Assembly: GCA_014529385.2 (NCBI GenBank)
Contig: CM043948.1
Location: 83,115,260-83,179,259 of the forward strand
Source: Adiantum capillus-veneris
Taxonomy: Eukaryota > Streptophyta > Polypodiopsida > Polypodiales > Pteridaceae
DNA length: 64,000 nt
Reading direction: 5' to 3'
Shown here: positions 62,661-64,000 of the stretch, piece after piece
Position numbering within the stretch: the first letter of the stretch is position 1
How the letters are laid out: each line of letters opens with the position of its first letter
Translations under genes and position numbers: made by a program
The notes under the pieces: model-generated
The model's database searches: none
The model's input: the letters and a program-made list of their open reading frames with translations, nothing else
Told to the model about the DNA's origin: nothing

Positions 62661-63810
62661 GTGCAATAGAAGAGAATGCCTAACAGAGAGTTTTTATCTT
62701 CTCTGGTGGCTCTGTGAGTAGAAATAATGTGTGTGTGTGTGTGTGTGTGTCTGTGACAGTTTGTTTGCATCGGCAAGATACGCAAAAAAGGTGCAGGTTC
62801 CTCAGACTCTCCTAGTTTATGGGTTGGCTCTGGGTCCTCGTAGCGTGTATCCTTCTGCGGTTCATGCTAGGAGTAGGTGCTTATTTCTGGTTCAAGTAGC
62901 TGACAAAGACGTCATCATGTTTAATGGTTCATACTAGGACTAGGTACTTGTTTCTTGTTCGAGTAGATGACAAGTACTTCACCATGATTAAGTGTGATTG
63001 CACTGGACATTAGATCTTTGTTTTGTACAAATGCTTGCAGGATTGTCTCTTGCAATTTTCTCACAGAGATTGGTTTTTTATTATGCCTGCAATAATCTCC
63101 TGTATAGATGAGCAACTGAATCTTTTTGTGTTTGATTTGCAATTGCCTTGTAGGAACCCCACAATGTCATTGAAAGTGTGCTGCTAGACTCTGCAGTTGA
63201 TGCCTCCTTGCAACAGGTCTCTTGCCTCTGCTGTTAGACATATTTTTTGATGGAGCTGTTAGTAATTGAAGTTTCTACAGTGTCATATAGTCTCTGGGCC
63301 CTGGCCTGTTACAGCATGCAGCAAATACCTTGTTGTCAGTCTGTCAACGGATTGGAGAAGATGCGGCTGCTGGCTACATTGTTCCACGTCTGCAGCCATT
63401 GTTTGTTGCTGCCTGCTGTTACAACTTTGATGCAAGCAAAGACTGTGGTGAAAATTCTGGTTTTTTGAGCTCATGTGCCACCCTAGAGTCTGTCTCGCAC
63501 CATCAGACTATATCATCCGCTGATCTGGATATGAGCGAGCTCTCAAATGCTGACAGCAAGAATGCTTTCAACTCTCTCGCTAAGTCCAAAACTCAGCTGG
63601 ACTTGTTGTAAGTTGTTTCTGATTTTGCACTCACCTTTGAAGTTTTTCTACTTTGTAAGCTCCTAAAAAATGTGGCAAAACGTTGATATGATATGCAGGC
63701 ATAGCCTCTACACCGGTCTTGCTTCTCTTCTTGGCATAGAACGGTTACGGCGGCGACTCAAAACATGGCTCATCACAGAACAGATTTTGCTAAAAGTTTA
63801 TGGTTGGAAG
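12727..63810 (+). CDS. GFS12: GFS12/WDR81-like BEACH-WD40 family protein, internal exons 1-6 of the window
   Basis: Six exons (12727-12934, 13032-13110, 13178-13383, 63154-63216, 63315-63607, 63699-63810) join in compatible phases and read as one helical HEAT/armadillo-like segment. Recognisable family signatures come in the expected order: [55 protein letters not shown] and [14 protein letters not shown]. They resemble, from memory, the region between the BEACH domain and the WD40 repeats of plant GFS12 (animal counterpart WDR81). Such proteins work in endosomal and vacuolar trafficking. Kinase-like, BEACH and WD40 parts must lie outside the window. All introns are GT-AG. The third intron seen is about 49.8 kb and full of transposons. 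The family call rests on remembered motifs, not a search. Confidence 0.72.
13032..13110 (+). CDS. GFS12-like exon b
   Basis: This 79-bp exon follows a 97-bp intron with acceptor CCTTGAG|GT; an alternative acceptor 6 bp downstream would drop two codons without changing frame. It encodes [20 protein letters not shown] and ends at ATTG|GTAAGC in phase 1. It continues the helical repeat of the preceding exon. Confidence 0.7.
13178..13383 (+). CDS. GFS12-like exon c, last exon before the giant intron
   Basis: The acceptor GGTACAG|GA completes a Gly codon split with exon b. The exon encodes a segment from [14 protein letters not shown] to [11 protein letters not shown], a conserved stretch of the GFS12 family. 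It ends CAG|GTATCT in phase 0. The open frame runs past the donor into intron sequence, but the homology stops at the donor and the next family segment is found only at 63154. Confidence 0.75.
13450..17029 (+). mobile_element. L1-like LINE relic, heavily decayed
   Basis: Across many short frames the plus strand gives RT and post-RT signatures of plant L1 elements: [20 protein letters not shown] (linker), [20 protein letters not shown] then KILAKLIV (RT), [10 protein letters not shown] (degraded catalytic box), SWSLAG-like [19 protein letters not shown] and [15 protein letters not shown], and the C-terminal [28 protein letters not shown]. It is unrelated to LINE-A to LINE-H. The 5' endonuclease part is lost or unreadable; stops occur every few dozen codons. 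Confidence 0.75.
17030..17406 (-). repeat. putative 3' LTR (or its U3 part) of Ty3/gypsy element 2
   Basis: After the stop codon and the tract GGGGGGAAGTA, the minus strand begins TGTTATGTCCCAATCAC, as expected for an LTR start. The far end near 17030 abuts the L1-like relic and could end in CA. No matching copy is visible near 27.3-27.7 kb, so the boundary is tentative. Confidence 0.5.
17418..17602 (-). pseudogene. Ty3/gypsy chromodomain, C-terminal end of integrase
   Basis: The minus strand reads [20 protein letters not shown] then [19 protein letters not shown] and a TAA stop. YLIRWKG and TWE are the hallmark of a chromodomain, which in chromoviruses directs integration to particular chromatin. 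It is separated from the rest of the integrase by the inserted LTR element. Confidence 0.85.
17608..18156 (-). repeat. 3' LTR of the gag-only element (549 bp)
   Basis: It starts TGTAGCGCGG and ends GTAGCCCGGCTACA on the plus strand, matching 22485-23033. In the element's sense the LTR begins with the 15-bp palindrome TGTAGCCGGGCTACA. The ACTTA target duplication lies immediately to its left. Confidence 0.93.
18348..22112 (-). CDS. gag-protease polyprotein with Pro-rich tail, 1,254 aa, intact
   Basis: The ORF has no stops. Approximate residues: 1-70 Ser/Pro-rich; 85-245 retrotransposon gag capsid domain ([40 protein letters not shown]); four zinc knuckles, two at 332-375 ([28 protein letters not shown]) and two at 457-500 ([29 protein letters not shown]); 700-800 a retropepsin-like domain with [13 protein letters not shown] (DGG instead of DSG/DTG) and LLIGRPWL. 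From residue 948 ([20 protein letters not shown]) there is a hydrophobic, signal-like segment, then about 205 residues of Pro-rich repeats, then a second hydrophobic segment (about 1197-1220, [17 protein letters not shown]). Packaging of the element's RNA using another element's polymerase is the likely role. The tail has no known function. Confidence 0.85.
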   Translation of the reverse strand: MTHTRRSVERQSPLPSPLKYYHRRRPLTPSRNPSTSSPIPPHITSPIPSSGSPSSRSPSPEKLSPILLQQAIVQQTQQGIMEPLASVLAKVNIKFPTFKGLSSEDADDHARRFVSLCRGRGLNREDAYLVLFPSTLDGLADKWYSQFAKTHFATWAALRQQFCEAFRPGDYQEKVLDELANMVLKPEETFAELMTKTKSLVAKLPQQPGEFMVKKWVEKALPKTSQQKLRESLRPDATLDEFIAAATRIEGARKLFNNSPQIDTPSVFSEGSPTDPLTSLRRELEALKLQRALQEERSFSLRQEKPPNHEALEQIKRELEELKCQQETKATVWCSSCRSPGHPPQECPLGVYCHFCEKSGHEDKDCYYLKGLHKIQQSLGPSLQQGLAPSSNMVSHYGHPNYMPPLCNTPVVQGMSSTFPTQSFYNANATSTPQSFYTSASNSMQQPPRPPFRPSNRPILCYKCGEYGHYQSKCPLPEGSSPCQLCPEAQDHYTKDCPKQRAATSASPSQSQPEFTFPKINLIAVSTNPKPPLSAHMIASQDKLQLVEERAGVLTRAQRAALGLNLPVGTALSSPMPTPPPAADMPFPSAKKGSFTMLSDIDGAFLEAVANLKKIKVPEEQQQVEKEKHTAETVLKNTFQQVSLYDMLRLDASFRSDTLAVIQSLYHGAGPSGGHLPVRQSESYMISNPAAPLTDYRSPRLTVSVLGRQFSGVIVDGGSGINLMPEFTMLALRLQPTRPAPFTITLADQRTVYPVGIVDNVPLQVQDFTFNLDFVVVRLPRVEGGFPLLIGRPWLRHTKALHDWGNDAMWIHDSGSSMQPILLEGGMDPVVQQVSLSMETNPAQEQPTTPEGADEDLLEWLEATKSMPCYGVSIHSLPEKTPSSNDSTVAKSNVPPEPMKQHRSSKKSTLQEFTPPQTSIPLVFASPTRTNLFSVSSNNPLQSQSCKMNSKIVMAVSLMIVVCSLFAPIYPYPLNPIHNQNAHIPYPPPHPSRPYLLSPTRPYPPLSSLPTLSLPLSPLPTLSHSPLPTLSLPLSPLPTLSHSPLPTPSRPYLLSPTRPYPPSLAPTHPLPYSYPPSPSPSRPYPPSPFPSCPYLPSPTRPYPPSPSPSRPYPPPLAHTLFHSPLPSPSPPLAPTPSPSPLSPLPSPYPPSRPYPPHSPYPPPLAPTQFPSPIPPHFPSHHYPPLTPTKPYLALSSSAFILSSSWSLTLFAVLLGFMVIPLFEKSVVAKRVARVICNYKHGPGFTILHTGFLPS
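18541..19165 (-). repeat. GC-skewed minisatellite encoding the Pro-rich tail
   Basis: Irregular units built from GGGTAGGGGCGAGAGGGG and GGGAGAGGGTAGGTAGGGGC fill about 620 bp. In the sense strand they encode [18 protein letters not shown]- and [12 protein letters not shown]-like repeats. All three frames of the sense strand are open across most of it, so unit-length changes would rarely create stops. The G-rich strand has many GGGG runs that could form G-quadruplexes. Confidence 0.85.
22113..22484 (-). promoter_or_regulatory. leader of the gag-only element with candidate primer-binding site
   Basis: On the minus strand the leader begins CGTGCTCTCATTTTGGCGAT just inside the LTR. TGGCGATCACGGTGGGACC resembles the TGGCGCC...GTGGG-type primer-binding site of some plant LTR elements, but the tRNA is not identified. 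A short tandem repeat (CAACAGGCTGCACAGGCGAA twice, 22369-22416) and many CTAGACCAG repeats follow. Confidence 0.45.
22485..23033 (-). repeat. 5' LTR of the gag-only element (549 bp)
   Basis: Near-identical partner of 17608-18156, with visible differences at only seven transitions (for example CAGCAGTAGACC against CAGCAGTGGACC). It is followed on its right by ACTTA. Confidence 0.93.
23040..24110 (-). pseudogene. Ty3/gypsy element 2 integrase
   Basis: The minus strand shows [18 protein letters not shown] (HHCC region, partly degraded), [37 protein letters not shown]-like sequence and the C-terminal [54 protein letters not shown]. Frameshifts lie near 23630 and 23350. The chain continues into the chromodomain beyond the inserted element. 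Confidence 0.8.
24111..25600 (-). pseudogene. Ty3/gypsy element 2 RT and RNase H
   Basis: RT pieces are [17 protein letters not shown] (25562-25359) and [20 protein letters not shown] then [19 protein letters not shown] (25295-25071). RNase H is [20 protein letters not shown] (24670-24443) followed by [20 protein letters not shown]. The FLDD box region is degraded. Several stops separate the parts. Confidence 0.8.
25601..27340 (-). pseudogene. Ty3/gypsy element 2 gag and protease
   Basis: Gag starts at an ATG at 27340 ([20 protein letters not shown]) and runs, with breaks, through [51 protein letters not shown] and a zinc knuckle [16 protein letters not shown] (about 26400). Protease remnants ([14 protein letters not shown]) lie near 26200-26150. 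The linker [20 protein letters not shown] at 25775-25957 matches element 1. Confidence 0.78.
27341..27726 (-). other. upstream end of Ty3/gypsy element 2, possibly partial 5' LTR
   Basis: On the minus strand there is TTGTATAAGAGTTTACAAAG (TATA-like) followed by pyrimidine-rich sequence leading to the gag ATG. It would suit the R/U5 part of an LTR plus leader, but I find no copy of the 17.0-17.4 kb LTR here and no recognisable primer-binding site. It ends against LINE-C near 27,727. Confidence 0.35.
27727..28296 (-). pseudogene. LINE-C inverted ORF2 segment with zinc motif
   Basis: It encodes [40 protein letters not shown] and the C-terminal zinc-like motif [16 protein letters not shown] (CX2C...HX3C), then an [12 protein letters not shown] segment in another frame. 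The motif occurs in all copies that retain this part. Confidence 0.8.
28297..28345. repeat. (GA)n microsatellite at the LINE-C inversion joint
   Basis: About 24 perfect GA units directly abut the 5' edge of the inverted ORF2 segment and the start of the plus-strand segment. Confidence 0.93.
28346..28915 (+). pseudogene. LINE-C ORF2 C-terminus and 3' UTR
   Basis: The frames contain [26 protein letters not shown] and [17 protein letters not shown], the last block of ORF2. The 3' UTR includes TCAGATCCACCACATTCTAA, TCATAGGTCACTTTGGCCTT and GAAGACGTTAATTCA, running straight into (TC)n. Confidence 0.8.
28916..28962. repeat. (TC)n microsatellite at the 3' end of LINE-C
   Basis: About 23 perfect units follow the LINE 3' end without an A-tail. 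Confidence 0.94.
28963..29420 (-). other. AT-rich sequence 3' of Ty3/gypsy element 3, possible LTR
   Basis: No coding capacity. On the minus strand it follows the end of the chromodomain-like segment of element 3 and begins TGTGTGCACATTAGAATAGC, so it may be that element's 3' LTR. No partner copy is visible upstream near 33 kb, so this is unproven. Confidence 0.35.
29421..30600 (-). pseudogene. Ty3/gypsy element 3 integrase with chromodomain-like end
   Basis: The core reads [60 protein letters not shown] and [20 protein letters not shown], with D, D and E all present. Frames near 29,640-29,421 give [19 protein letters not shown] and [15 protein letters not shown], compatible with a divergent chromodomain. 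Stops are scattered. Confidence 0.82.
30601..31330 (-). pseudogene. Ty3/gypsy element 3 RNase H
   Basis: The frame 31303-31025 contains [38 protein letters not shown] and [12 protein letters not shown], with the catalytic Asp in CDAS. The second part 30933-30667 contains [20 protein letters not shown] then RRP. Intervening sequence is shifted. Confidence 0.82.
31331..32250 (-). pseudogene. Ty3/gypsy element 3 reverse transcriptase with a 181-bp tandem duplication
   Basis: The best frame (31918-31643) reads [54 protein letters not shown] and [16 protein letters not shown], so the FFDD catalytic box is kept. The same segment is duplicated directly downstream. Flanking frames are broken. Confidence 0.8.
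31463..31825. repeat. tandem direct duplication, 2 x 181 bp, in the Ty3 element 3 RT
   Basis: CAAACAAGATGTTTGCAATG at 31463 recurs at 31644, and both units end in ...CCCAAAGGTTTTTCT. Differences are few (GACGTCATCTAAG against GACATCATCGAAG). The length is not a multiple of three, so the duplication itself breaks the frame and duplicates the catalytic box. Confidence 0.9.
32251..33098 (-). pseudogene. Ty3/gypsy element 3 gag end and protease-like region
   Basis: The frame 32763-32503 ([51 protein letters not shown]) is the C-terminal part of a retropepsin with the ILGMP flap-end motif. Upstream, near 32,870-32,900, a zinc-knuckle-like CFKCGK-type stretch can be read in broken frame. Gag is otherwise missing. 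Confidence 0.65.
33099..34600 (+). pseudogene. LINE-D ORF2 C-terminal half
   Basis: At least four frames are needed to follow ORF2 to its last block near 34,560-34,600 ([16 protein letters not shown]-like). The zinc motif is damaged: the first Cys pair reads CHxC with a stop before [15 protein letters not shown]-like sequence at 34,110-34,160. Confidence 0.72.
34609..34647. repeat. poly-C tract (about 37 C with a TT interruption)
   Basis: 27 C, TT and then 10 C just after the ORF2 end of LINE-D. This is a different site from the poly-C expansions in the ORF2 coding region. Confidence 0.85.
34762..34820. repeat. (TC)n microsatellite between LINE-D and the next LINE tail
   Basis: About 29 units with one G interruption, directly after GACGTTAATATATTGTTCC-type 3' sequence of LINE-D. 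Confidence 0.94.
34821..35003 (+). mobile_element. short LINE 3' tail, 5'-truncated copy of about 183 bp
   Basis: Directly after (TC)n this begins AGCTCACGCCTTTGTATTCC and contains TTAGATTCACCACATGTAAC, TCATAGGTCATTTTGGCCTT and GAAGACATTAATATAAATTT, i.e. only the family's last ~180 bp, ending in another (TC)n. It is an extreme 5' truncation bounded on both sides by (TC)n. Confidence 0.82.
35004..35026. repeat. (TC)n then C6 before LINE-E
   Basis: About nine TC units and six C separate the LINE tail from the 5' leader of LINE-E. Confidence 0.9.
35027..35540 (+). promoter_or_regulatory. LINE-E 5' leader with telobox repeats
   Basis: T-rich degenerate repeats of about 60 bp centred on TTTTTAGGGTTTCGTCACTG. 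TAGGGTTT, the complement of the plant telobox AAACCCTA, occurs exactly at 35055, 35117, 35210 and 35231, with near matches (AAGGGTTTCGTC, AAGGGTTTCATAAG). Teloboxes act in promoters of plant translation-related genes; a promoter role here is inference. LINE-G has a different leader. Confidence 0.6.
35541..36294 (+). pseudogene. LINE-E ORF1, coiled-coil protein
   Basis: Residues 1-75 of the frame form a likely coiled coil ([34 protein letters not shown]), then [20 protein letters not shown], a basic stretch, [20 protein letters not shown] (RRM-like block) and [19 protein letters not shown] +1 frameshift near 36,110 moves the end ([40 protein letters not shown]) to another frame. A further shift near 35,535 probably hides the true start. 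It ends 20 bp before the ORF2 start. This layout fits a LINE ORF1 RNA-binding chaperone. Confidence 0.75.
36315..37172 (+). pseudogene. LINE-E ORF2 endonuclease
   Basis: It starts [20 protein letters not shown], the N-terminal beta strand with the catalytic Asn of APE-type endonucleases, then [20 protein letters not shown] (Glu), [37 protein letters not shown] and, after a TAG at 36884, [20 protein letters not shown] (the terminal Asp-His). A frameshift lies near 36,390. It is cut by the copia element after ...GGRSHTR. Confidence 0.85.
37173..37364 (+). repeat. copia 5' LTR, 192 bp
   Basis: It starts TGTTGGGGTATAAAGCCCAA and ends CTCCTTCA two bases before the primer-binding site, so its end is set by the PBS. 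Very short LTRs are usual for some copia lineages. Confidence 0.85.
37367..37378 (+). other. copia primer-binding site, initiator-Met tRNA type
   Basis: TGGTATCAGAGC is the standard plant copia PBS, complementary to the 3' end of initiator methionine tRNA. Confidence 0.93.
37379..38410 (+). other. copia leader between PBS and gag start
   Basis: About 1.0 kb without a convincing gene. A short stretch CTGCAGCGGTTACAACATAC and repeats of AGTGAGAGACAGTACAGG-like sequence occur. It leads to ATG at 38411. Confidence 0.5.
38411..42382 (+). pseudogene. copia gag-pol, one frame with four in-frame stops
   Basis: The 1,323-codon frame has no frameshift but four stops, at about 38573 (TGA after MDEDE), 39368 (TGA where the protease active-site DSGAS expects Ser), 40154 (TAG) and 42134 (TGA). 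Domains by approximate residue: gag 1-220; zinc knuckle [14 protein letters not shown] at 234; protease at 317; integrase from 446 ([10 protein letters not shown]) with D at 508, DNGGEY at 570 and E in NGVAERMN at 606; RT from 840 with [12 protein letters not shown] and [10 protein letters not shown] near 1005; RNase H with [20 protein letters not shown] at 1173 and [13 protein letters not shown]. Between the stops it is well preserved. Confidence 0.92.
42462..42472 (+). other. copia polypurine tract
   Basis: AAGTGGGAGGT immediately precedes the 3' LTR start and would prime plus-strand DNA synthesis. Confidence 0.8.
42473..42575 (+). repeat. copia 3' LTR, truncated to 103 bp
   Basis: Identical by eye to the first 103 bp of the 5' LTR, ending ACTCACTATGCTC. 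The LINE-E sequence resumes at 42579 (GTCATTACTTACAGACAGTC). Confidence 0.9.
42579..43856 (+). pseudogene. LINE-E ORF2 reverse transcriptase, long open segment
   Basis: This 420-residue open stretch is the best RT of the family here: [95 protein letters not shown] (catalytic box YVDD, YADD in LINE-H) and [21 protein letters not shown] frameshift ends it at 43,800-43,856. A 'GVKQGC' motif and a short APE-LINE RT of this form are unlike plant L1, but the clade needs a phylogeny. Confidence 0.87.
43786..45020 (+). pseudogene. LINE-E ORF2 thumb and C-terminal region
   Basis: Two frames give [60 protein letters not shown] and the zinc motif [14 protein letters not shown]2 reaches RLREEATQHQQ-like sequence near 45,015 and is then fused to LINE-F. 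Confidence 0.78.
45021..46507 (+). pseudogene. LINE-F ORF2 C-terminal half
   Basis: Frames 44996-45265, 45311-45793 and 45824-46507 give [60 protein letters not shown]-type sequence, the zinc motif [20 protein letters not shown] (CX2C...HX3C) and the well-kept end [20 protein letters not shown] ... [16 protein letters not shown]. The last 227 residues are open. A TAG at 45791 and a stop at 45265 break the rest. Confidence 0.83.
45021..46727 (+). mobile_element. LINE-F, 5'-truncated in the RT, fused to LINE-E
   Basis: It begins AAAGTGGTTTGTCCGTCAAC (SGLSVNLGK) directly behind LINE-E and runs to the family 3' end (GACGTTAATATAACATTTCA) and (CT)n. Unlike the other copy junctions there is no (CT)n on its left. 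Confidence 0.83.
46728..46743. repeat. (CT)n junction between LINE-F and LINE-G
   Basis: TCTCTCTCTCTCCCTCC follows the LINE-F 3' end TTTCATTTCATTT and is the start of LINE-G leader sequence. Confidence 0.85.
46744..47517 (+). promoter_or_regulatory. LINE-G leader with GC-rich tandem repeats
   Basis: Repeats of GCTGGCGTGACCTGCTG (46770-46840) are followed by two 93-bp units (CAACGTGCTGATTCCACCCC at 46969 and 47062) ending in long C runs. After these comes A/T-rich CAGATTTC-containing sequence. It is unlike the telobox leader of LINE-E, so copies of this family may carry different 5' regions; alternatively part of it is another insertion. Confidence 0.5.
47518..48370 (+). pseudogene. LINE-G ORF1
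   Basis: Coiled coil with [20 protein letters not shown] and [20 protein letters not shown], then [60 protein letters not shown] and FLGDDLTLS. Stops at about 47527, 47774 and 48270 and a shift near 47,940 inactivate it. Confidence 0.77.
48390..50335 (+). pseudogene. LINE-G ORF2, endonuclease to RT fingers
   Basis: [20 protein letters not shown] begins the endonuclease; [20 protein letters not shown] and [20 protein letters not shown] follow, but the GDFN region is destroyed (stops near 48,840-48,930). A long open part (49257-50150) covers [40 protein letters not shown] and [20 protein letters not shown]; a shift follows, then [20 protein letters not shown]. It ends at ...LYRSVVGQ at the Penelope border. 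Confidence 0.82.
50331..50391 (+). repeat. 37-bp-period direct repeat at the left border of the Penelope-like element
   Basis: GGCAATAGCAAAACATGGCT at 50331 recurs at 50368, giving AIAKHGFE-like codons twice. The first unit is fused to the LINE-G sequence. Confidence 0.85.
50345..51262 (+). pseudogene. Penelope-like element, partial endonuclease and linker
   Basis: [19 protein letters not shown] and [20 protein letters not shown] are the C-terminal half of a GIY-YIG-type nuclease (the first half with the GIY motif is missing). A frameshift near 50,700 and an in-frame TAA at 51108 interrupt the linker, which continues to [10 protein letters not shown] at the hAT border. The linker frame joins exactly, without a shift, to the RT frame if the hAT and one 8-bp repeat are removed. 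Confidence 0.75.
51263..51350 (+). repeat. left end of hAT: TIR and GGAACGG subterminal repeats
   Basis: CAGAGTTACCCGGAACG followed by about seven GGAACGG-like motifs in 85 bp. Such subterminal repeats are usual binding sites for hAT transposases. Confidence 0.85.
51750..53948 (-). pseudogene. hAT transposase (BED finger, DUF659/RNase H-like), one intron, damaged
   Basis: Exon 1 (53948-53455) has a BED-type finger ([11 protein letters not shown], then [20 protein letters not shown] with H at the end). A 104-bp GT-AG intron (53454-53351) joins in phase to exon 2. There [20 protein letters not shown] and [20 protein letters not shown] give the first catalytic Asp region of the DUF659-type core, with [18 protein letters not shown]. 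The C-terminal dimerisation block is [20 protein letters not shown] then [19 protein letters not shown]. An in-frame TAG at about 52778 and a frameshift near 52,200 (GGGGG run) break it, so the element probably depends on a transposase from elsewhere. Confidence 0.88.
53949..54365 (-). other. hAT 5' region with GAGAGCTTGAG-type repeats
   Basis: The stretch upstream of the transposase start contains many CTTGAGAGTTGAGAGCAAG-like units (53990-54260). No gene is visible. Confidence 0.6.
54366..54533 (-). repeat. right end of hAT: TIR and CCGTTCC subterminal repeats
   Basis: About nine CCGTTCC/CGGAACG motifs precede the TIR ending GGTAACTCTG. The density is higher than at the left end. Confidence 0.85.
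54543..56356 (+). CDS. Penelope-like reverse transcriptase, open to its stop
   Basis: The open frame runs from the hAT border ([19 protein letters not shown], a Cys-x-Cys segment) to the stop at 56355; the first internal Met-like position is at 54594 (586 residues). Penelope RT motifs by residue from 54594: [20 protein letters not shown] near 182, [10 protein letters not shown] near 263, [18 protein letters not shown] near 365 and [10 protein letters not shown] near 409 (catalytic VDD). A C-terminal thumb follows ([20 protein letters not shown]). It has no stops, unlike the part upstream of the hAT. Confidence 0.87.
56357..57062 (+). other. 3' region of the Penelope-like element
   Basis: T-rich sequence with a hairpin (ATCACC-TCCGGAG-GGTGAT at about 56453-56471) nested in CTGAG...CTCAG, then oligo-T stretches, and near the border a hairpin GTTCAGACTATTCTGAAC. 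A 100-codon frame (56422-56724, [20 protein letters not shown]) overlaps the first hairpin; I do not recognise it. No A-tail or microsatellite marks the end. Confidence 0.5.
56422..56724 (+). CDS. small ORF of unknown nature in the Penelope 3' region
   Basis: 100 codons, [20 protein letters not shown] then [20 protein letters not shown] and [16 protein letters not shown]. It does not match a domain I know. It is not long enough to exclude chance, but its composition is protein-like. It may be a captured host fragment or a real second ORF. Confidence 0.25.
   Translation: MLAFIMAEYAHHLRRVIETQLVGFVEYVQSMNDLYINLHLLLGTDDVSRDVIAVVQAMHDKGDNLILPVWTSSEVEITYCQVWFFALRRFVAVFIFRFRI
57063..58650 (+). pseudogene. 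LINE-G ORF2, RT palm to C-terminus
   Basis: It resumes [20 protein letters not shown]-type sequence (YADD present, 57100-57120), then [40 protein letters not shown], and broken C-terminal blocks including the zinc motif region near 58,150-58,210 and MEEIDEIR at 58,600. At least five shifts or stops occur. Confidence 0.8.
58834..58860. repeat. (CT)n junction between LINE-G and LINE-H
   Basis: TTTCATTTCATTT of LINE-G is followed by about 13 CT units (one TT slip) and then immediately ACATTGCTATTTACGAC, ORF2 sequence of LINE-H. Confidence 0.94.
59805..59833. repeat. poly-C tract (29 C) in LINE-H ORF2
   Basis: It replaces the CCCCTCCCCC of HSPPP-AITS codons seen in LINE-E (42725-42737) and LINE-G (49650-49661). 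It shifts the frame. Confidence 0.88.
61208..61237. repeat. poly-C tract (30 C) in LINE-H ORF2
   Basis: It lies in the [12 protein letters not shown] codons, the same site as the LINE-B poly-G tract (8365-8388); LINE-F and LINE-G have 7-8 C there. Confidence 0.9.
61885..62045. mobile_element. hAT-type MITE, 161 bp, in LINE-H
   Basis: Ends CATAGTTACCAGGAACGG and, reverse complemented, CATAGTAACAGGGAATGG. Flanks are 8-bp repeats ATATGAGG and ATACGAGG (one mismatch); removing it restores GYEDQRC of ORF2. Its GGAACGG motifs and terminal sequence resemble the hAT at 51263-54533, so it may be a non-autonomous relative. No coding capacity. Confidence 0.86.
62605..62658. repeat. (CT)n microsatellite at the 3' end of LINE-H
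   Basis: About 26 perfect units after CATTTCATTTCATTT, ending at ATGTGCAATAGAAG of the host intron. Confidence 0.95.
62659..63153 (+). other. host intron sequence before exon d
   Basis: Contains (GT)n at 62729-62750 and an imperfect direct repeat (62863-62995): GGTTCATGCTAGGAGTAGGT and GGTTCATACTAGGACTAGGT, each followed by ...GTAG-TGACAAAG/TGACAAG. No transposon is recognised here. Confidence 0.55.
63154..63216 (+). CDS. GFS12-like exon d, 63 bp, first exon after the giant intron
   Basis: This small phase-0 exon (21 codons) reads [20 protein letters not shown] plus Q between acceptor TTGTAG and donor CAG|GTCTCT. It fits the short linker between the PFLP segment of exon c and the CQRIG segment of exon e. 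Because it is short, its support comes from phase, splice sites and family order rather than its own homology. Confidence 0.65.
63315..63607 (+). CDS. GFS12-like exon e
   Basis: The acceptor TTACAG precedes CAT GCA GCA AAT; the exon begins [20 protein letters not shown] and continues IVPRLQPLF, closely matching the GFS12-family repeat with CQRIG. The second half is polar and low in conservation ([19 protein letters not shown]), as expected for a loop. It ends at GTT|GTAAGT in phase 2. Confidence 0.78.
63699..63810 (+). CDS. GFS12-like exon f
   Basis: The acceptor ATATGCAG joins in phase 2 to complete a Leu codon. The exon encodes [20 protein letters not shown] then [16 protein letters not shown], one of the best conserved segments of the family (SLLGIE-LR, then TWL-EQ-LL). 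The donor AAG|GTCAGT is in phase 0. The rest of the gene lies beyond the right edge. Confidence 0.8.
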
Positions 63811-64000
63811 GTCAGTCATCCTCTTATTATTGCTTACGTAACACTTGAGAAAGTTGGGATTGTATACACATTTTCACATGCGTATGCGTGTGCACGTTCT
63901 CGCACACAGACATCTTTTTTTGCAAGTAAATATTTATTTCTGATAGAAATCTTGAAGGGAGGGAAAATACACTAAAAATGTCATGTACAGAGTGACATCC
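63811..64000 (+). other. start of the following GFS12-like intron
   Basis: The sequence after donor GTCAGT is AT-rich with a short CACGTTCTCGCACAC stretch. I see no further exon or repeat before the window ends. Confidence 0.5.

Larger units (their letters stand above)
13384..63153 (+). other. giant transposon-filled intron, 49,770 bp
   Basis: The donor GTATCT follows exon c and the acceptor CCTTGTAG precedes exon d; both boundaries are phase 0, and the protein motifs on the two sides are consecutive in the family. Between them lie an L1-like relic, two Ty3/gypsy elements, a gag-only LTR element, one copia element, about seven LINE copies or fragments, a Penelope-like element, a hAT transposon and a MITE. 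Removal from the transcript would need splicing over about 50 kb of repeats. Recursive splicing or premature polyadenylation inside the transposons are possibilities the sequence alone cannot decide. Confidence 0.75.

Noticed and set aside
1-64000. tRNA, rRNA or other structural RNA genes
   Set aside because: I saw no cloverleaf with conserved boxes or rRNA-like sequence; the only tRNA-related site is the copia primer-binding site.

Overview
This window is nuclear DNA from a land plant with a large, transposon-rich genome. I see nothing bacterial or organellar. Six short exons, in compatible phases, encode the HEAT/armadillo-like middle part of a GFS12/WDR81-type BEACH-WD40 protein (plus strand). 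Three exons lie at 12.7-13.4 kb and three at 63.15-63.8 kb, so the intron between them is about 49.8 kb; the intron upstream of the first exon runs at least 12.7 kb to the left edge. Almost everything else is transposon sequence inside those two introns. A permuted-type Penelope element, chromodomain Ty3 elements and abundant LINEs would suit a fern, lycophyte or gymnosperm, but that placement is inference.

Left intron (1-12.7 kb): a decayed Ty3/gypsy element (plus) ends in a 115-bp fold-back. Next come two minus-strand copies of one LINE family (LINE-A and LINE-B) joined head-to-tail through a (GA/CT)n tract. LINE-A is split by a 1,076-bp solo LTR with a TCTCG target duplication. LINE-B carries a 1.0-kb internal tandem duplication.

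Giant intron: an L1-like relic (13.45-17.03 kb); a second copy of the first Ty3 family on the minus strand (17.03-27.6 kb), split by an intact, young gag-only LTR element (17,608-23,033, target duplication ACTTA); a LINE copy with a twin-priming-like inversion (27.7-28.96 kb); a different Ty3 element (about 29.4-33.1 kb); then a head-to-tail plus-strand series of LINE copies (D, a 3' tail, E, F, G, H; 33.1-62.66 kb). LINE-E is split by a Ty1/copia element. LINE-G is split by a Penelope-like element, which is itself split by a hAT transposon with a perfect 8-bp target duplication. LINE-H carries a 161-bp MITE with termini like those of the hAT.

The most striking pattern is how the LINE family joins. 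Most copies end in ATTTC-rich sequence followed by (CT)n, and most new copies begin immediately after such a (CT)n. This suggests that (CT)n is both the tail and the insertion target, so each copy provides the landing site for the next. Apart from the host exons, the intact coding capacity is the 1,254-aa gag-protease ORF of the gag-only element and the 586-aa reverse transcriptase ORF of the Penelope element. Nearly all other transposon genes carry stops or frameshifts.
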